A stretch of DNA of 33,001 bases from UBA4055 sp036721445 (GCA_036721445.1 DAIMKZ010000011.1:1-33001); one strand, 5' to 3'; shown: positions 8,892-17,578, counted from the first letter of the stretch. Numbers and translations: made by a program. Notes: generated by a model not told the origin, from the sequence alone.

Positions 8892-8951
8892 ATGAAAAGA
8901 GATCGAAAAATTAAAATAAAAAACAGAAAAACCGGAGGAAAAAATGACTGA
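8892..8951 (+). CDS. Possible 19-residue Lys/Arg-rich leader peptide upstream of exbB
   Basis: An ATG at 8892 opens a 19-codon frame (MKRDRKIKIKNRKTGGKND) that ends in TGA at 8951, eight bases inside exbB. GAGGG at 8881-8885 sits six bases before the ATG, a better ribosome site than many genes here have. The exbB site GGAGG (8934-8938) is inside this frame, so ribosomes translating it would pass over the exbB start. It could couple or regulate exbB translation. It may also be chance in an A-rich leader. Confidence 0.35.
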   Translation: MKRDRKIKIKNRKTGGKND

Positions 8952-9552
8952 ATATTTTGTAAAAGGCGGAGCGTTTATGTGGCCAATCCTGATACTCTTC
9001 ATAATAGGTATCATAATCAGCCTTTACAAACTTTTTGCACTGCTCGGAACCGGAAGGAACGCCGGACAACTGATGTCTGATGTAAAAAAAGCGCTTGCAA
9101 CACAGGGCGTTGATGGAGCTTTGAAGCACGTTAAGGGAACAAAACCTGTTGAAGAACTTGTCGCCGCAGGGCTCAAGAATCTTAAATACGGTATTGAAAA
9201 TGTTGAGAAAGCATTGGTTAACGAAGGAAGTATGCAGGTAACTTATCTGTGGAGCGGAATGATCTGGCTGTCAACAGTAGTAGCTCTTGCACCTATGCTC
9301 GGGTTCCTCGGAACGGTATGGGGAATGGTCGGTGCCATGGACGCTATCGCAGCGGCAAATGATATTTCACCCTCGATCGTTGCGGGCGGTATATCCGAGG
9401 CTCTTCTGACAACGGCATTCGGTCTGATCGTGGCTATCATCATTCAGACTTTCCAGAACGTTTTCCAGTCGATCATCGATAAAAGACAGATGGATATGGA
9501 AGAAACAAGTGTTGCTCTTGTTGAAACATTCGTAGAAATGCAAACAAAATAA
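8944..9552 (+). CDS. exbB: ExbB/TolQ-type proton channel subunit
   Basis: This 202-residue MotA/TolQ/ExbB family protein has three hydrophobic segments: about residues 12-30, and the conserved pair around 105-135 and 145-170. The core APMLGFLGTVWGMVGAMDAI and GISEALLTTAFGLIVAI are signature stretches of the family. With ExbD it forms the inner-membrane proton-driven motor that energises TonB. The start has GGAGG close upstream. It heads a four-gene plus-strand operon with two exbD genes and tonB, closed by a terminator at 11113. Confidence 0.93.
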   Translation: MTEYFVKGGAFMWPILILFIIGIIISLYKLFALLGTGRNAGQLMSDVKKALATQGVDGALKHVKGTKPVEELVAAGLKNLKYGIENVEKALVNEGSMQVTYLWSGMIWLSTVVALAPMLGFLGTVWGMVGAMDAIAAANDISPSIVAGGISEALLTTAFGLIVAIIIQTFQNVFQSIIDKRQMDMEETSVALVETFVEMQTK

Positions 9553-9567
9553 TAAAGCGAGAAAGAA

Positions 9568-9984
9568 ATGCTGAAAAAAACCGAAAGAAAGGTTGGGGAA
9601 TTTAACGCGTCGTCTATGGCCGATATTACTTTTCTTCTGCTTGTGTTCTTTCTTGTAACTACGACTGTATCCACCGACAAGGGGATCAAGTTCGTTCTGC
9701 CGCAGAAAGCTGATGATGCGACCCCGACGAAAGTCAAGGGTGTCGTGAACGTTTTCCTAAACGATGACAACCAGATACTTCTGGGTAAAAAAGGAAAGGA
9801 AGAGGAAGTCAGCATACAGCAGATAAAAAATCAGCTGACCCTTCTTGACAGGGAGATATCGGCTCAGGGTGACTCTATAATCGTTTCCATTAAAGTTACA
9901 CCTGGTTCGACTTATAAGAATTATGTAGAGATACTGGATCAGATAAAGAACGCAAAGATAGACAGGATATCATTAGCTCAATAA
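9568..9984 (+). CDS. exbD: ExbD/TolR-type biopolymer transport protein (first copy)
   Basis: The 138-residue product has the ExbD form: a short cytoplasmic N-terminus, one transmembrane helix (MADITFLLLVFFLVTTTV) with the conserved membrane Asp in ADITF, and a periplasmic domain ending DQIKNAKIDRISLA. That Asp takes part in proton transfer in the family. It lies 15 bases after exbB. A second exbD follows, an arrangement common in FCB-group bacteria. The two copies are clearly divergent, so they may form a heteromeric rotor. Confidence 0.9.
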   Translation: MLKKTERKVGEFNASSMADITFLLLVFFLVTTTVSTDKGIKFVLPQKADDATPTKVKGVVNVFLNDDNQILLGKKGKEEEVSIQQIKNQLTLLDREISAQGDSIIVSIKVTPGSTYKNYVEILDQIKNAKIDRISLAQ

Positions 9985-10003
9985 TACAAAATTAAGGAAG
10001 ATT

Positions 10004-10408
10004 ATGATAGGAACGACCAAGAAACCACCGCAGGGACAGATATCAACGGCTTCAATGCCCGATATTATCTTCATGCTTTTAATCTTCTTCATGACCAGTA
10101 CGGTATTCGTTGAATTCAGAGGACTGCCTGTAAAGATCCCTTCAACCGATAACGCGCAGAAGATCGAGGGTAAAAGGAACCTTACTTACTGTTTTGTCGA
10201 CACCAGCGAAAGAGTGAGCGTTGACGACAAGCTTCTGTCACCTAAAGAGGTGACTTCAATAATGTATCTCAAAAGGACGAACAATCCGAGGATCGTCGTA
10301 TCTCTGAAAATTGACGAGAACTGCAAAAATGACATTGTCGACAAGGTACAGAGAGCTTTGCAGGAAGCCGATGCCCGCAGGATAGTGTACGCAACTAAAA
10401 CGAAGTAA
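10004..10408 (+). CDS. exbD: ExbD/TolR-type biopolymer transport protein (second copy)
   Basis: This 134-residue ExbD paralogue has the membrane helix MPDIIFMLLIFFMTSTVFVE with the conserved Asp in PDIIF, followed by a periplasmic domain ending QRALQEADARRIVYATK. AAGGAAG lies before the ATG. It differs from the first copy in the segment after the helix (FRGLPVKIPSTDNAQ against DKGIKFVLPQKAD), so this is an old duplication. It sits between exbD1 and tonB in the same operon. Confidence 0.9.
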   Translation: MIGTTKKPPQGQISTASMPDIIFMLLIFFMTSTVFVEFRGLPVKIPSTDNAQKIEGKRNLTYCFVDTSERVSVDDKLLSPKEVTSIMYLKRTNNPRIVVSLKIDENCKNDIVDKVQRALQEADARRIVYATKTK

Positions 10409-10440
10409 GAAAGCCTGTAATTGAAGAATGGAGTTATTAT

Positions 10441-11106
10441 ATGTCATATAATGTAGGGGAAATGGCCGAGAAGGAATCAAAGATATCCGAAATAGCGGCT
10501 ATTATCGTATTCCTCGGACTGACTTTCATCTTCGCGGCGTTTCATAAGTTTCAGACCGTGGTCAAACTTGAGAATTCGATCTCGGATGAGATAGAGATCG
10601 AGAAAGTGGAAGTGACTGAGCAGGTAAAGAAGACAGTCAAACCTGCTATAGTCAGGATCCCGATAGCCGTTGAAGACGAGGAAGAACTTGAAGAGGACGT
10701 TGAACTTGAGATAGAGACGGCCGATTTCGACATAAGATCGGAACCGCCTCCGCCTCCGCCTCCGCCGTCAGTAGCCGAAGACGAGATATTCGATTTCTAT
10801 GCTATACAGGAAAAACCGGAGCTGCTCCCGGGCAACGCCCAGAAGATCACCGATTTTATAACCAAGAATTATCCGCCTCTGGCGAAAAAAACGGGAACAT
10901 CAGGAAAAGTCATTCTCAAGTTCGTCTGCTCAAAAGAGGGAGTACCGACTAACATTGAGATCACGCTTGAAAAACCGGCGGATATGGGATTTGGCGAAGT
11001 CGCGATCAAAGCGATCGAAGGTGTGAGGTTCAAACCGGGTATGCAGAGGGATAAACCTGTACCGGTGAGGATGTCCCAGAGGATCACGTTCAACACAACA
11101 AGATAA
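10441..11106 (+). CDS. tonB: TonB-family energy transducer
   Basis: The 221-residue product has a cytoplasmic start, one membrane helix (EIAAIIVFLGLTFIFAAF, about residues 18-36), a Glu/Val-rich spacer with an eight-proline run (EPPPPPPPPSV), and a C-terminal TonB domain (GKVILKFVCSKEGVPTNIEI, then VAIKAIEGVRFKPGMQRDKPV). It would carry energy from ExbB/ExbD to outer-membrane receptors, none of which are in the window. GGAG lies eight bases before the ATG. An alternative ATG at 10462 (MAEKESK) has GGGG close upstream. The periplasmic spacer is short, and the acidic segment is unusual compared with the Pro-Glu/Pro-Lys spacer of enterobacterial TonB. Confidence 0.9.
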   Translation: MSYNVGEMAEKESKISEIAAIIVFLGLTFIFAAFHKFQTVVKLENSISDEIEIEKVEVTEQVKKTVKPAIVRIPIAVEDEEELEEDVELEIETADFDIRSEPPPPPPPPSVAEDEIFDFYAIQEKPELLPGNAQKITDFITKNYPPLAKKTGTSGKVILKFVCSKEGVPTNIEITLEKPADMGFGEVAIKAIEGVRFKPGMQRDKPVPVRMSQRITFNTTR

Positions 11107-11112
11107 ATTGAT

Positions 11113-11140
11113 AAAAAGGTCTGATTCTCAGACCTTTTTT
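11113..11140 (+). terminator. Intrinsic terminator after tonB
   Basis: AAAAAGGTCTGA pairs with TCAGACCTTTTT around a three-base loop TTC, followed by further T. It separates the exb-tonB operon from purD. The A-run on the other side could let it work in both directions. Confidence 0.9.
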
Positions 11141-11160
11141 ATTTACGGAGTTTTAGATAT

Positions 11161-12435
11161 ATGAATATACTTGTGATAGGGTCCGGCGGAAGGGAGCACG
11201 CCATTATAAAAAAATTGAGGGAAAGCAGTAAGTCGGGAAGAATTTTCTGTATACCCGGAAATGCGGGAACAGCTGTTGATGCCGAGAATGTTAACATAGA
11301 TACTAAAGATCATGACGGTCTTATAAAGTTCGCCAAGGATAAAAGTATTGATCTTACTGTTGTAGGCCCCGAGAATCCGCTGACAGACGGAATAGTTGAT
11401 TCATTCAGAAAGAGCGGATTGACTGTTTTCGGTCCGACAAAAGCGGCGGCGGAGTTAGAGGCCAGCAAAGCATTCTCGAAAGAGCTTATGCGTAAGTATC
11501 ACATCCCGACGGCGGACTACAGGATATTTAAAAATGCGGAAGAAGCAGTAGAACATCTGAGATCGTCTAAACACCCTATCGTCGTTAAGGCGAGCGGGCT
11601 CGCCGTGGGAAAGGGCGCAAAAGTATGCATGACGCTCGAGGAAAGTCTGGAAGCAGTCAGCAGTATCATGTCCGACAGATGTTTCGGTTCTGCGGGAGAC
11701 GAAGTAGTGATCGAAGAGTTCATGGCCGGTGAAGAAGCTTCCGTGTTCGCTGTGACGGACGGGAAATACTACAGGATATTCGCACCCGCGCAGGACCACA
11801 AGGCCGTTTTTGACGGCGACAGAGGACCGAACACAGGCGGAATGGGTTCGTACGCACCCGCGCCGGTTATTACGCCTGTACTTATGAAAGAGATAGAGGA
11901 TAAGATAATAGCACCTACCTTTGAAGCGATGCGAAAGGAGGGAAGGCCTTATACGGGCGTGCTGTTCGCAGGCCTGATGATCACGCCGGACGGTCCTAAA
12001 GTTATCGAGTACAACTGCCGTTTCGGAGATCCTGAAACACAGGTCGTCCTTCCGCTTTTTGACGGAGACCTGACAGATCTGCTTTACAAAGCTTCAGCAG
12101 GCGGATTCGATTCCAACGGCCTGCTTCCCGTAAAAAATGAGTATTGTTTATGTCTCGTCCTCGCGTCAGGCGGTTATCCGGGAAAATATCAGACCGGATA
12201 TGAGATCAAAGGACTTGAAAAAGCTTCTTATGCAGATATAATTCACGCGGGGACAAAACTCTCTGACGGAAAGATCGTTACTGCAGGCGGCAGAGTTCTC
12301 AACCTTGTAAGTAGCGAGCCTAGTCTGATCGAGGCAAAGGAAAGAGCATACAGAGCCGCTTCAGAGATCGAATTCAGTGACAAATACTGCAGGACGGATA
12401 TAGGCGATAAGGGTATACGCAATCTAAAAAATTAA
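11161..12435 (+). CDS. purD: Phosphoribosylamine-glycine ligase (GAR synthetase)
   Basis: PurD joins glycine to phosphoribosylamine in the second step of purine synthesis. The 424-residue ATP-grasp protein begins MNILVIGSGGREHAI and shows VVGPENPL, the ATP-grasp stretch HPIVVKASGLAVGKGAKV, the conserved AQDHKAVFDGDRGPNTGGMGSY, and the metal-binding region VIEYNCRFGDPETQV. The length is normal. CGGAG lies about 10 bases before the ATG. No other purine gene is adjacent, and no obvious purine riboswitch appears in the 50-base gap after the tonB terminator. Confidence 0.97.
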   Translation: MNILVIGSGGREHAIIKKLRESSKSGRIFCIPGNAGTAVDAENVNIDTKDHDGLIKFAKDKSIDLTVVGPENPLTDGIVDSFRKSGLTVFGPTKAAAELEASKAFSKELMRKYHIPTADYRIFKNAEEAVEHLRSSKHPIVVKASGLAVGKGAKVCMTLEESLEAVSSIMSDRCFGSAGDEVVIEEFMAGEEASVFAVTDGKYYRIFAPAQDHKAVFDGDRGPNTGGMGSYAPAPVITPVLMKEIEDKIIAPTFEAMRKEGRPYTGVLFAGLMITPDGPKVIEYNCRFGDPETQVVLPLFDGDLTDLLYKASAGGFDSNGLLPVKNEYCLCLVLASGGYPGKYQTGYEIKGLEKASYADIIHAGTKLSDGKIVTAGGRVLNLVSSEPSLIEAKERAYRAASEIEFSDKYCRTDIGDKGIRNLKN

Positions 12436-12446
12436 TTATTAAATAA

Positions 12447-12475
12447 TTGCATTTATCTTTCAATCTTAATATATT
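12447..12475 (+). promoter_or_regulatory. Putative promoter of the exported-protein pair
   Basis: TTGCAT (12447-12452) and TATATT (12470-12475) are separated by 17 bases. The -10 matches well and the -35 only in part. It lies about 40 bases before the next start codon, just after purD ends. Confidence 0.45.
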
Positions 12476-12514
12476 TTAACTGCCTTAAATTTTAACCGTA
12501 AAGCCGGAGGAGTG

Positions 12515-13411
12515 ATGAAATATTTTAAGTTATTAATTTTCCTTTTGTCAGCAGCTATATTATTTTCGCAGGACGGACTTTCGGAAGAGGAAAAAGCTCT
12601 GTTCAAGACCAATGTGATCGTACCTGCGCCGTCCGAGATCATAATGGCGCTGGATATGCTCTCTGAAGTCAACTGGAAAGACGTAGTCACTTATGATAAA
12701 AGCACCAATTATTCAGATAATTATAAAATAGCTTTGAACCTCGGAGTAAGAGTAGCGCAGGGATTTATAGCTATTCAGGCACAGGACAGGAAGAATACGG
12801 GAGAAATGTTCAGAATATGCAGGGACCTGGCGGAAAATTTCGGAGCAAAAAGCGAAATGTTCGTTGAGGAAGACGAGATACTGAGGCTGCTGGATGAAAA
12901 CAACTGGACAGAATTAAGGTCGATCCTGGATGACATTCACCTTAAGATCAAGGATGAAATGTATAAATACGATCCCGATTTCGTCGAACTCGCAAGCGTC
13001 GGCGGCTGGATGGAGGGGCTTCACATCGTTTCTAAAGCCCTGAAATCAAATTATTCTCCGGACGCTTCGGTGATCTTATACCAGCCGGAGCTTATTCAGT
13101 ACTTCTCGGAAGCCGTAAAGAACATAAAACCTCTCAACGGCAATAACGCTGAAGTGAAGGAGATTTCTTTGATGATGCCCGAGATTAGCCGTCTTTGCGA
13201 AGTAGGATCAGGCAATCCCATACCGCTTGAAAATATCGAAAAATTATATGAGATATCGTCAAAAATCAACAGATCTATAGTAGCTCAGGCCAGGAAGGGC
13301 GGTGATCCCGGTATTGCCGGAGAGAACGGCATGAAATGGTTTTTCATATACGGAGCTATTGCAATCATTTTTATTCTGATAATTGCTAAAAGAAAGAAAG
13401 GAGGTAAATAA
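12515..13411 (+). CDS. Exported protein with a C-terminal membrane anchor, unknown function
   Basis: The product of about 298 residues is unrecognised. It begins with a signal peptide (MKYFKLLIFLLSAAILFSQDG). A mostly helical body follows, with PSEIIMALDMLSEVNWKDV near the start and a WMEGLHIVSKAL segment mid-protein. Near the C-terminus is one hydrophobic helix (WFFIYGAIAIIFILII) followed by AKRKKGGK. The body should be periplasmic, with a short basic cytoplasmic tail. The GTG at 12512 is also possible, but the ATG at 12515 sits better from GGAGG. Its stop overlaps the next start by one base (TAATG), so the two proteins are probably made together. A promoter before and a terminator after isolate the pair. 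Confidence 0.75.
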   Translation: MKYFKLLIFLLSAAILFSQDGLSEEEKALFKTNVIVPAPSEIIMALDMLSEVNWKDVVTYDKSTNYSDNYKIALNLGVRVAQGFIAIQAQDRKNTGEMFRICRDLAENFGAKSEMFVEEDEILRLLDENNWTELRSILDDIHLKIKDEMYKYDPDFVELASVGGWMEGLHIVSKALKSNYSPDASVILYQPELIQYFSEAVKNIKPLNGNNAEVKEISLMMPEISRLCEVGSGNPIPLENIEKLYEISSKINRSIVAQARKGGDPGIAGENGMKWFFIYGAIAIIFILIIAKRKKGGK

Positions 13412-13896
13412 TGTTGAGAACTTCCTTGAGAAAGCCTTTCATTCTGATGCTTCTGATAGTAATGCTCATACCTGTTTTTCAGTTGTTTGCGCAGGATGAA
13501 GAAGAAGAATGGGATGAGAACATAACAAATACGGAATTTCTTTTCCACGAATCAAAAAAAGAGATACTCGCCCAGGGATATTACACTAACGGCGATATGA
13601 AGACAGGTTATTTTGACGAAACTCCAAATGTTTATGCCACTTTCACGCTTTATAAAGGCAACTCATACGCTTTTGTGATAGGAGGTGCGAATAATCTCAA
13701 TAATATAAGAGCTTCATTCTACGGTAACAATTTCGTCGAGAATTTTTTCAACGACGAGGTGGATGTGAGCACATACAAAGTTTTCTACATCACACCGATA
13801 CACAACGGGACGTATTATCTTAAAGTCCAGTCCTTCGGGGAATCGGAAGGTGACGGAGAATGGATGTATTATTACGGCTTCAAACAGAATCAGTAG
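13411..13896 (+). CDS. Small exported protein, possibly a beta-sandwich, unknown function
   Basis: This 161-residue protein has an N-terminal signal peptide (about residues 1-28, ending LFAQ) followed by an acidic stretch. The body has alternating beta-strand patterns: VYATFTLYKGNSYAFVIGG and PIHNGTYYLKVQSF. These recall bacterial pre-peptidase C-terminal-like sandwiches, but the match is only in style and should not be used as a name. AAGGAGG lies just before the ATG, inside the end of the upstream gene, with which it overlaps by one base. A strong terminator follows at 13905. Confidence 0.7.
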   Translation: MLRTSLRKPFILMLLIVMLIPVFQLFAQDEEEEWDENITNTEFLFHESKKEILAQGYYTNGDMKTGYFDETPNVYATFTLYKGNSYAFVIGGANNLNNIRASFYGNNFVENFFNDEVDVSTYKVFYITPIHNGTYYLKVQSFGESEGDGEWMYYYGFKQNQ

Positions 13897-13904
13897 AGTC
13901 AATT

Positions 13905-13930
13905 AAGGACAGGCTGAGCCTGTCCTTTTT
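13905..13930 (+). terminator. Intrinsic terminator after the exported-protein pair
   Basis: AAGGACAGGC pairs with GCCTGTCCTT around TGA, a perfect 10-bp stem, followed by a T run. Confidence 0.9.
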
Positions 13931-13950
13931 AGTATTGGGGATGTTAAGGA

Positions 13951-15243
13951 ATGGCTTTCAGGGATAAAATAAACAGAGAGAGCGTCAGCTGGGCGCTTTA
14001 CGACTGGGCGAACTCGGCTTACGCAACGACCGTGCTGGCTGTTTTTTTCCCGCTTTTCTTCAGCGATCACTGGAGCGCGGGTCAGGACCCGACCGTAACG
14101 ACCGCCAGGCTGGGGATAGCCACATCGGTGACAGGCGTCATACTGATGGCGGTCTCTCCTGTTACCGGCGCGCTGTCGGACCTTGCGGGCTCAAAGAAAA
14201 GGTACCTGTTCTACGCGACCTTAGCCGGTTCGCTTTCGACCGCCTGCCTTTTCTTTGTGCCCGGAGGAAGCTGGCTGCCGGCGCTTCTGCTGTTCTCGTT
14301 CTCCTCGTTCTGCTTCTCAGGCGGGATAATATTCTACGATTCGCTCCTCAGCAGCGTCGCCGGCACAGGAACGCTCAACTTCGTTTCCGCGCTGGGCTAC
14401 TCGCTCGGATATCTGGGAGGAGGTATTCTGCTCGCGCTTAACATACTTGCCGCAACGAAGCCGGAACTGATGGGTATTTCAGACAGCCCCACTGCCGTCA
14501 AACTGTCTTTCGTCAGCGTGGGAGTGTGGTGGATGCTGTTCTCGATCCCCCTTTTCAGGTTCGTTTCAGAAAGAAAGCCTGAAGTCAAAGAGGCTCACTC
14601 GCACGATCTCGCGGCAGGATTTCGAAAGATCATGGACACGCTCTCTCACATAAGGAGCATAAAAGGAGTGTTCCTGTTCCTTCTGGCGTATTGGTTCTAT
14701 ATAGACGGTGTAGACACGATAATCAGAATGGCAGTCAATTACGGCAGGGCGCTGGGATTCGAGAGCGGAGCTCTCATAAAAGCCATTCTGATAACCCAGT
14801 TCGTCGGATTCCCGGCCGCGCTTCTTACGGGCATTCTGTTCAAGGGCGTTAAAGGGGCCAGAAAGGGCATTTATTTCACGATCGCGGTCTATCTTGGAGT
14901 ATCTGTCCTCGGCGCGTTCATGAAGAACGAAACGCACTTTTACGCGCTTGCGGTGACGGTCGGGCTGGTTCAGGGCGGTATACAGGCGCTGTCAAGGTCG
15001 TATTTCGCCTGCATAATACCCGAGAACAGGGAAGGGGAGTTCTTCGGTTTCTACAATATGATCGGCAAGTTCGCTGTGATACTGGGACCGCTGTTCATAG
15101 CAGTGACAGGGCTTCTCCTGAGGAGTTCCGGATTTTCCGCGGACGCTGCCACAAGAGGCGGGATAATGTCGGTATCTTTCTTCTTCGCAGCCGGCGGGAT
15201 ACTTTTCCATATGTCCGGCAGGAAGCCGGCGAATAACAGTTGA
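13951..15243 (+). CDS. Major facilitator transporter of the UMF1/Atg22-like family
   Basis: The 430-residue product has about 12 hydrophobic segments. Its start, SWALYDWANSAYATTVLAVFFPLFF, is the hallmark of the UMF1/Atg22-like branch of the major facilitator superfamily, also seen in VSPVTGALSDLAGSKKR (loop 2-3 motif) and in LVQGGIQALSRSYFACIIPENREGEFFGFYN. Yeast Atg22 exports amino acids from the vacuole, but the bacterial substrates are not settled, so I give none. It sits in the inner membrane. The gene is visibly GC-richer, especially at third positions, than genes such as aspS. It is preceded by a terminator, and the metG promoter overlaps its stop codon. Confidence 0.88.
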   Translation: MAFRDKINRESVSWALYDWANSAYATTVLAVFFPLFFSDHWSAGQDPTVTTARLGIATSVTGVILMAVSPVTGALSDLAGSKKRYLFYATLAGSLSTACLFFVPGGSWLPALLLFSFSSFCFSGGIIFYDSLLSSVAGTGTLNFVSALGYSLGYLGGGILLALNILAATKPELMGISDSPTAVKLSFVSVGVWWMLFSIPLFRFVSERKPEVKEAHSHDLAAGFRKIMDTLSHIRSIKGVFLFLLAYWFYIDGVDTIIRMAVNYGRALGFESGALIKAILITQFVGFPAALLTGILFKGVKGARKGIYFTIAVYLGVSVLGAFMKNETHFYALAVTVGLVQGGIQALSRSYFACIIPENREGEFFGFYNMIGKFAVILGPLFIAVTGLLLRSSGFSADAATRGGIMSVSFFFAAGGILFHMSGRKPANNS

Positions 15244-15268
15244 CAAAATATCTGCGATTTTTTAGCTT
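15240..15268 (+). promoter_or_regulatory. Putative metG promoter overlapping the upstream stop codon
   Basis: TTGACA (15240-15245) includes the stop codon of the transporter gene. TAGCTT (15263-15268) follows after 17 bases. The -35 is perfect and the -10 only moderate. The metG ATG is 35 bases on. Confidence 0.5.
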
Positions 15269-15302
15269 TATGCTGATTTGAATATAAGTAAAAGAGGAAT
15301 TA

Positions 15303-17186
15303 ATGAAGAAGAAATACCTGACGACGCCTATCTATTACGTGAACGGGAAGCCGCATCTGGGGCACGCCTATACTACCATACTGTGCGATGCACTGAAGAG
15401 ATATTATAAACTTTTCGGGTACGACGCAGTGATGATAACGGGTGTTGACGAGCACGGACAGAAGGTCTATGAGGCGGCAGTGGAAAAGAACATGAGCCCT
15501 CAGGATTACTGCGACAGCCTGATACCTGCGTTCGACGATCTGTTTAAAAAATGCGATATAGAATACGATATATTTTTCAGGACCACTTCGGAATCCCACT
15601 CGAAAAAGGTTCAGGCGATACTGCAGAAACTCTATGACAAGGGCGACATCTACAAGGACGACTACGAAGGGAATTACTGCACACCCTGCGAGACATTCTT
15701 TACCGAAAAAGATCTTGTCGACGGCAAATGTCCCGAATGCGGAAGGCCGACCACGCTGATAAAAGAACAGAATTACTTTTTCGATATGGCTAAATATGCC
15801 GGCGAATACGAGAAATTCCTGAACGAACACGACGATTTCATTTATCCGAAGTTCAGAAAGAACGAGGTTCTGGGTATTCTCAAGCAGGGACTCAGACCGC
15901 TGTGCATCTCCAGGAAAAAGGAAAAGATGCCGTGGGGTATAGAGATACCGTTCGATAAGGATTTCGTGACTTACGTATGGTTCGACGCTCTGACGAATTA
16001 TATAAACGGAATCGGCTACATGGAGGATGAAGCAAAATTCAATGAATACTGGCCTGAGACGACGCACCTGATGGCAAAAGACATTCTACTTCACCATACG
16101 ATATACTGGCCGACCATGCTTCTGGGTATGGAGCTGAAGCTGCCTGAGAACATACTCATTCACGGCTGGTGGATGGGAGAGGGCGGAAAAAAGATGAGCA
16201 AATCTTTAGGCAACGTCATTGACCCGAACGAGATAATCGAAAAATACGGATCGTCCTCGTTCAGGTTCTTCGTTCTGCGCGACATGTCATTAGGCCACGA
16301 CGGGATATTTTCGATGGAATCGTTCCTGAAAAGGCATAACGTCGAGCTCGCGAACGACTTCGGCAACCTTCTTAACAGAGCAAGCCACATGATCGCGAAG
16401 AACTTCGAGGGGAAGATCCCGGCGCCGGTCAAAAAGACGGAGTTCTGCGATATGTTCATAAACGAGTTCAGAACGCTTCTGTCGGGCGTTGAACAGCTGA
16501 TATACGATTTCGAGCTGAACCGCGCGCTTGACGACATTATGAAGATGATAAGGAACACGAACAAGTATCTCGAGGACTGCGCGCCGTGGCAGCTTCTGAA
16601 GGCGGATAAGGAGCTTTGCGGATCTGTGCTGTACAACGCCCTCGAAGCCGTAAGGCTCACGAGCCTGCTGCTATCGCCGGTGATCCCGAAGAAGTTCGAG
16701 GAGATCAAGGATATCTTCAAAGGGACGGTCGAGCCTGAACTCGAGTGGGGCAAACTTACACCCGGCAGAGAGATCAATAAAGCTGTTTCGCTCTTCCCGA
16801 AGATCGAGATCGAAGCGAAAGAGGAAAAAAAGCACGAAGTGAAAGTTAAGCCTGCTGAAGAAGGTATAGATATAACAGATTTCGCGAAAGTAGAGATAAA
16901 GACAGGGAAGATACTCGAATGTGAGAACGTTGAAGGAAGCGACAAGCTTCTCAAACTAAAAATCGACCTCGGTAACGGTGATGTAAGGCAGATAATTTCA
17001 GGTATAGCGAAGTTCTATAAACCTGAGGATACTGTCGGAAAGCATGTACTTGTGGCTTCGAACCTGAAACCTGCTACTCTGATGGGCATAGAAAGCCAGG
17101 GTATGCTTCTTTCGGTCAAGGCGGGTAAAAAGCTCAAGATAGTCGAGATAGATAAGGAACTTCCTCTCGGAAAAAAACTGAACTGA
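15303..17186 (+). CDS. metG: Methionyl-tRNA synthetase with C-terminal tRNA-binding domain
   Basis: The 627-residue enzyme charges tRNA-Met. Visible are the class I signature HLGH (residues 18-21), one Cys4 zinc knuckle (CTPC then CPEC, about 124-142), and KMSKS (297-301). The C-terminal domain from about residue 520 (DFAKVEIKTGKILECENVEGSDKLL) is the EMAP-II/Trbp111-type OB fold used for dimerisation and tRNA binding. A Lys/Glu-rich linker precedes it. AGAGGA lies before the ATG. The stop overlaps the yraN start by one base (TGATG), so the two are likely co-translated. Confidence 0.97.
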   Translation: MKKKYLTTPIYYVNGKPHLGHAYTTILCDALKRYYKLFGYDAVMITGVDEHGQKVYEAAVEKNMSPQDYCDSLIPAFDDLFKKCDIEYDIFFRTTSESHSKKVQAILQKLYDKGDIYKDDYEGNYCTPCETFFTEKDLVDGKCPECGRPTTLIKEQNYFFDMAKYAGEYEKFLNEHDDFIYPKFRKNEVLGILKQGLRPLCISRKKEKMPWGIEIPFDKDFVTYVWFDALTNYINGIGYMEDEAKFNEYWPETTHLMAKDILLHHTIYWPTMLLGMELKLPENILIHGWWMGEGGKKMSKSLGNVIDPNEIIEKYGSSSFRFFVLRDMSLGHDGIFSMESFLKRHNVELANDFGNLLNRASHMIAKNFEGKIPAPVKKTEFCDMFINEFRTLLSGVEQLIYDFELNRALDDIMKMIRNTNKYLEDCAPWQLLKADKELCGSVLYNALEAVRLTSLLLSPVIPKKFEEIKDIFKGTVEPELEWGKLTPGREINKAVSLFPKIEIEAKEEKKHEVKVKPAEEGIDITDFAKVEIKTGKILECENVEGSDKLLKLKIDLGNGDVRQIISGIAKFYKPEDTVGKHVLVASNLKPATLMGIESQGMLLSVKAGKKLKIVEIDKELPLGKKLN

Positions 17187-17560
17187 TGCGCACTTCAAGA
17201 TCGGACAACAAAAAAACGGGGGACAGAGGCGAATCCATCGCCTCTCAATTCCTCGAAGACAACGGCTACAGGATAGTTGACAGAAATTTCAGATATTCCA
17301 CTTTCGGCGAGATAGACATTATAGCTAAAAAGGACGGAGTGCTCGTATTCGTCGAGGTCAAGACCTACAAGACAGAAGAATTCGGGGAGCCGCTGCTGCT
17401 CGTCAATCACAGAAAGCAGGAGAAATTGAGGAAACTCGCACAGATCTATATGCTCCAGAAGAAGATCGGGGACACAGACTGCCGTTTCGATGTTATAGGC
17501 ATAAAATCATCGAAGACGGGAGCTGATAATTCTGTTACACATATCGAAAACGCATTTTAG
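17186..17560 (+). CDS. yraN: YraN/UPF0102 family nuclease-like protein
   Basis: This 124-residue protein fits UPF0102: GDRGESIASQFLEDNGYRIVDRNF, then GEIDIIAKKDGVLVFVEVKTY, and a C-terminal DCRFDVIGI. The E-x-D with E-V-K arrangement is the core of the restriction-endonuclease-like fold, so a DNA-processing nuclease activity is plausible. The family's biological role is poorly defined. It overlaps metG by one base, and no separate ribosome site is needed if translation is coupled. Confidence 0.92.
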   Translation: MRTSRSDNKKTGDRGESIASQFLEDNGYRIVDRNFRYSTFGEIDIIAKKDGVLVFVEVKTYKTEEFGEPLLLVNHRKQEKLRKLAQIYMLQKKIGDTDCRFDVIGIKSSKTGADNSVTHIENAF

Positions 17561-17578
17561 TTATTTTTTATTTTAACC

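Noticed and set aside
11100..11160. A purine riboswitch ahead of purD
   Set aside because: The gap contains only a simple terminator hairpin and a ribosome site. There is no room for a three-way junction aptamer.
15300..16067. A 255-codon open frame antisense to metG
   Set aside because: It mirrors the metG coding sequence with no ribosome site and no family resemblance. The metG strand carries HIGH, zinc and KMSKS motifs throughout.
16160..16954. A 264-codon frame antisense to the metG 3' half
   Set aside because: Ser/Phe/Leu-rich shadow translation; the opposite frame is clearly MetRS.
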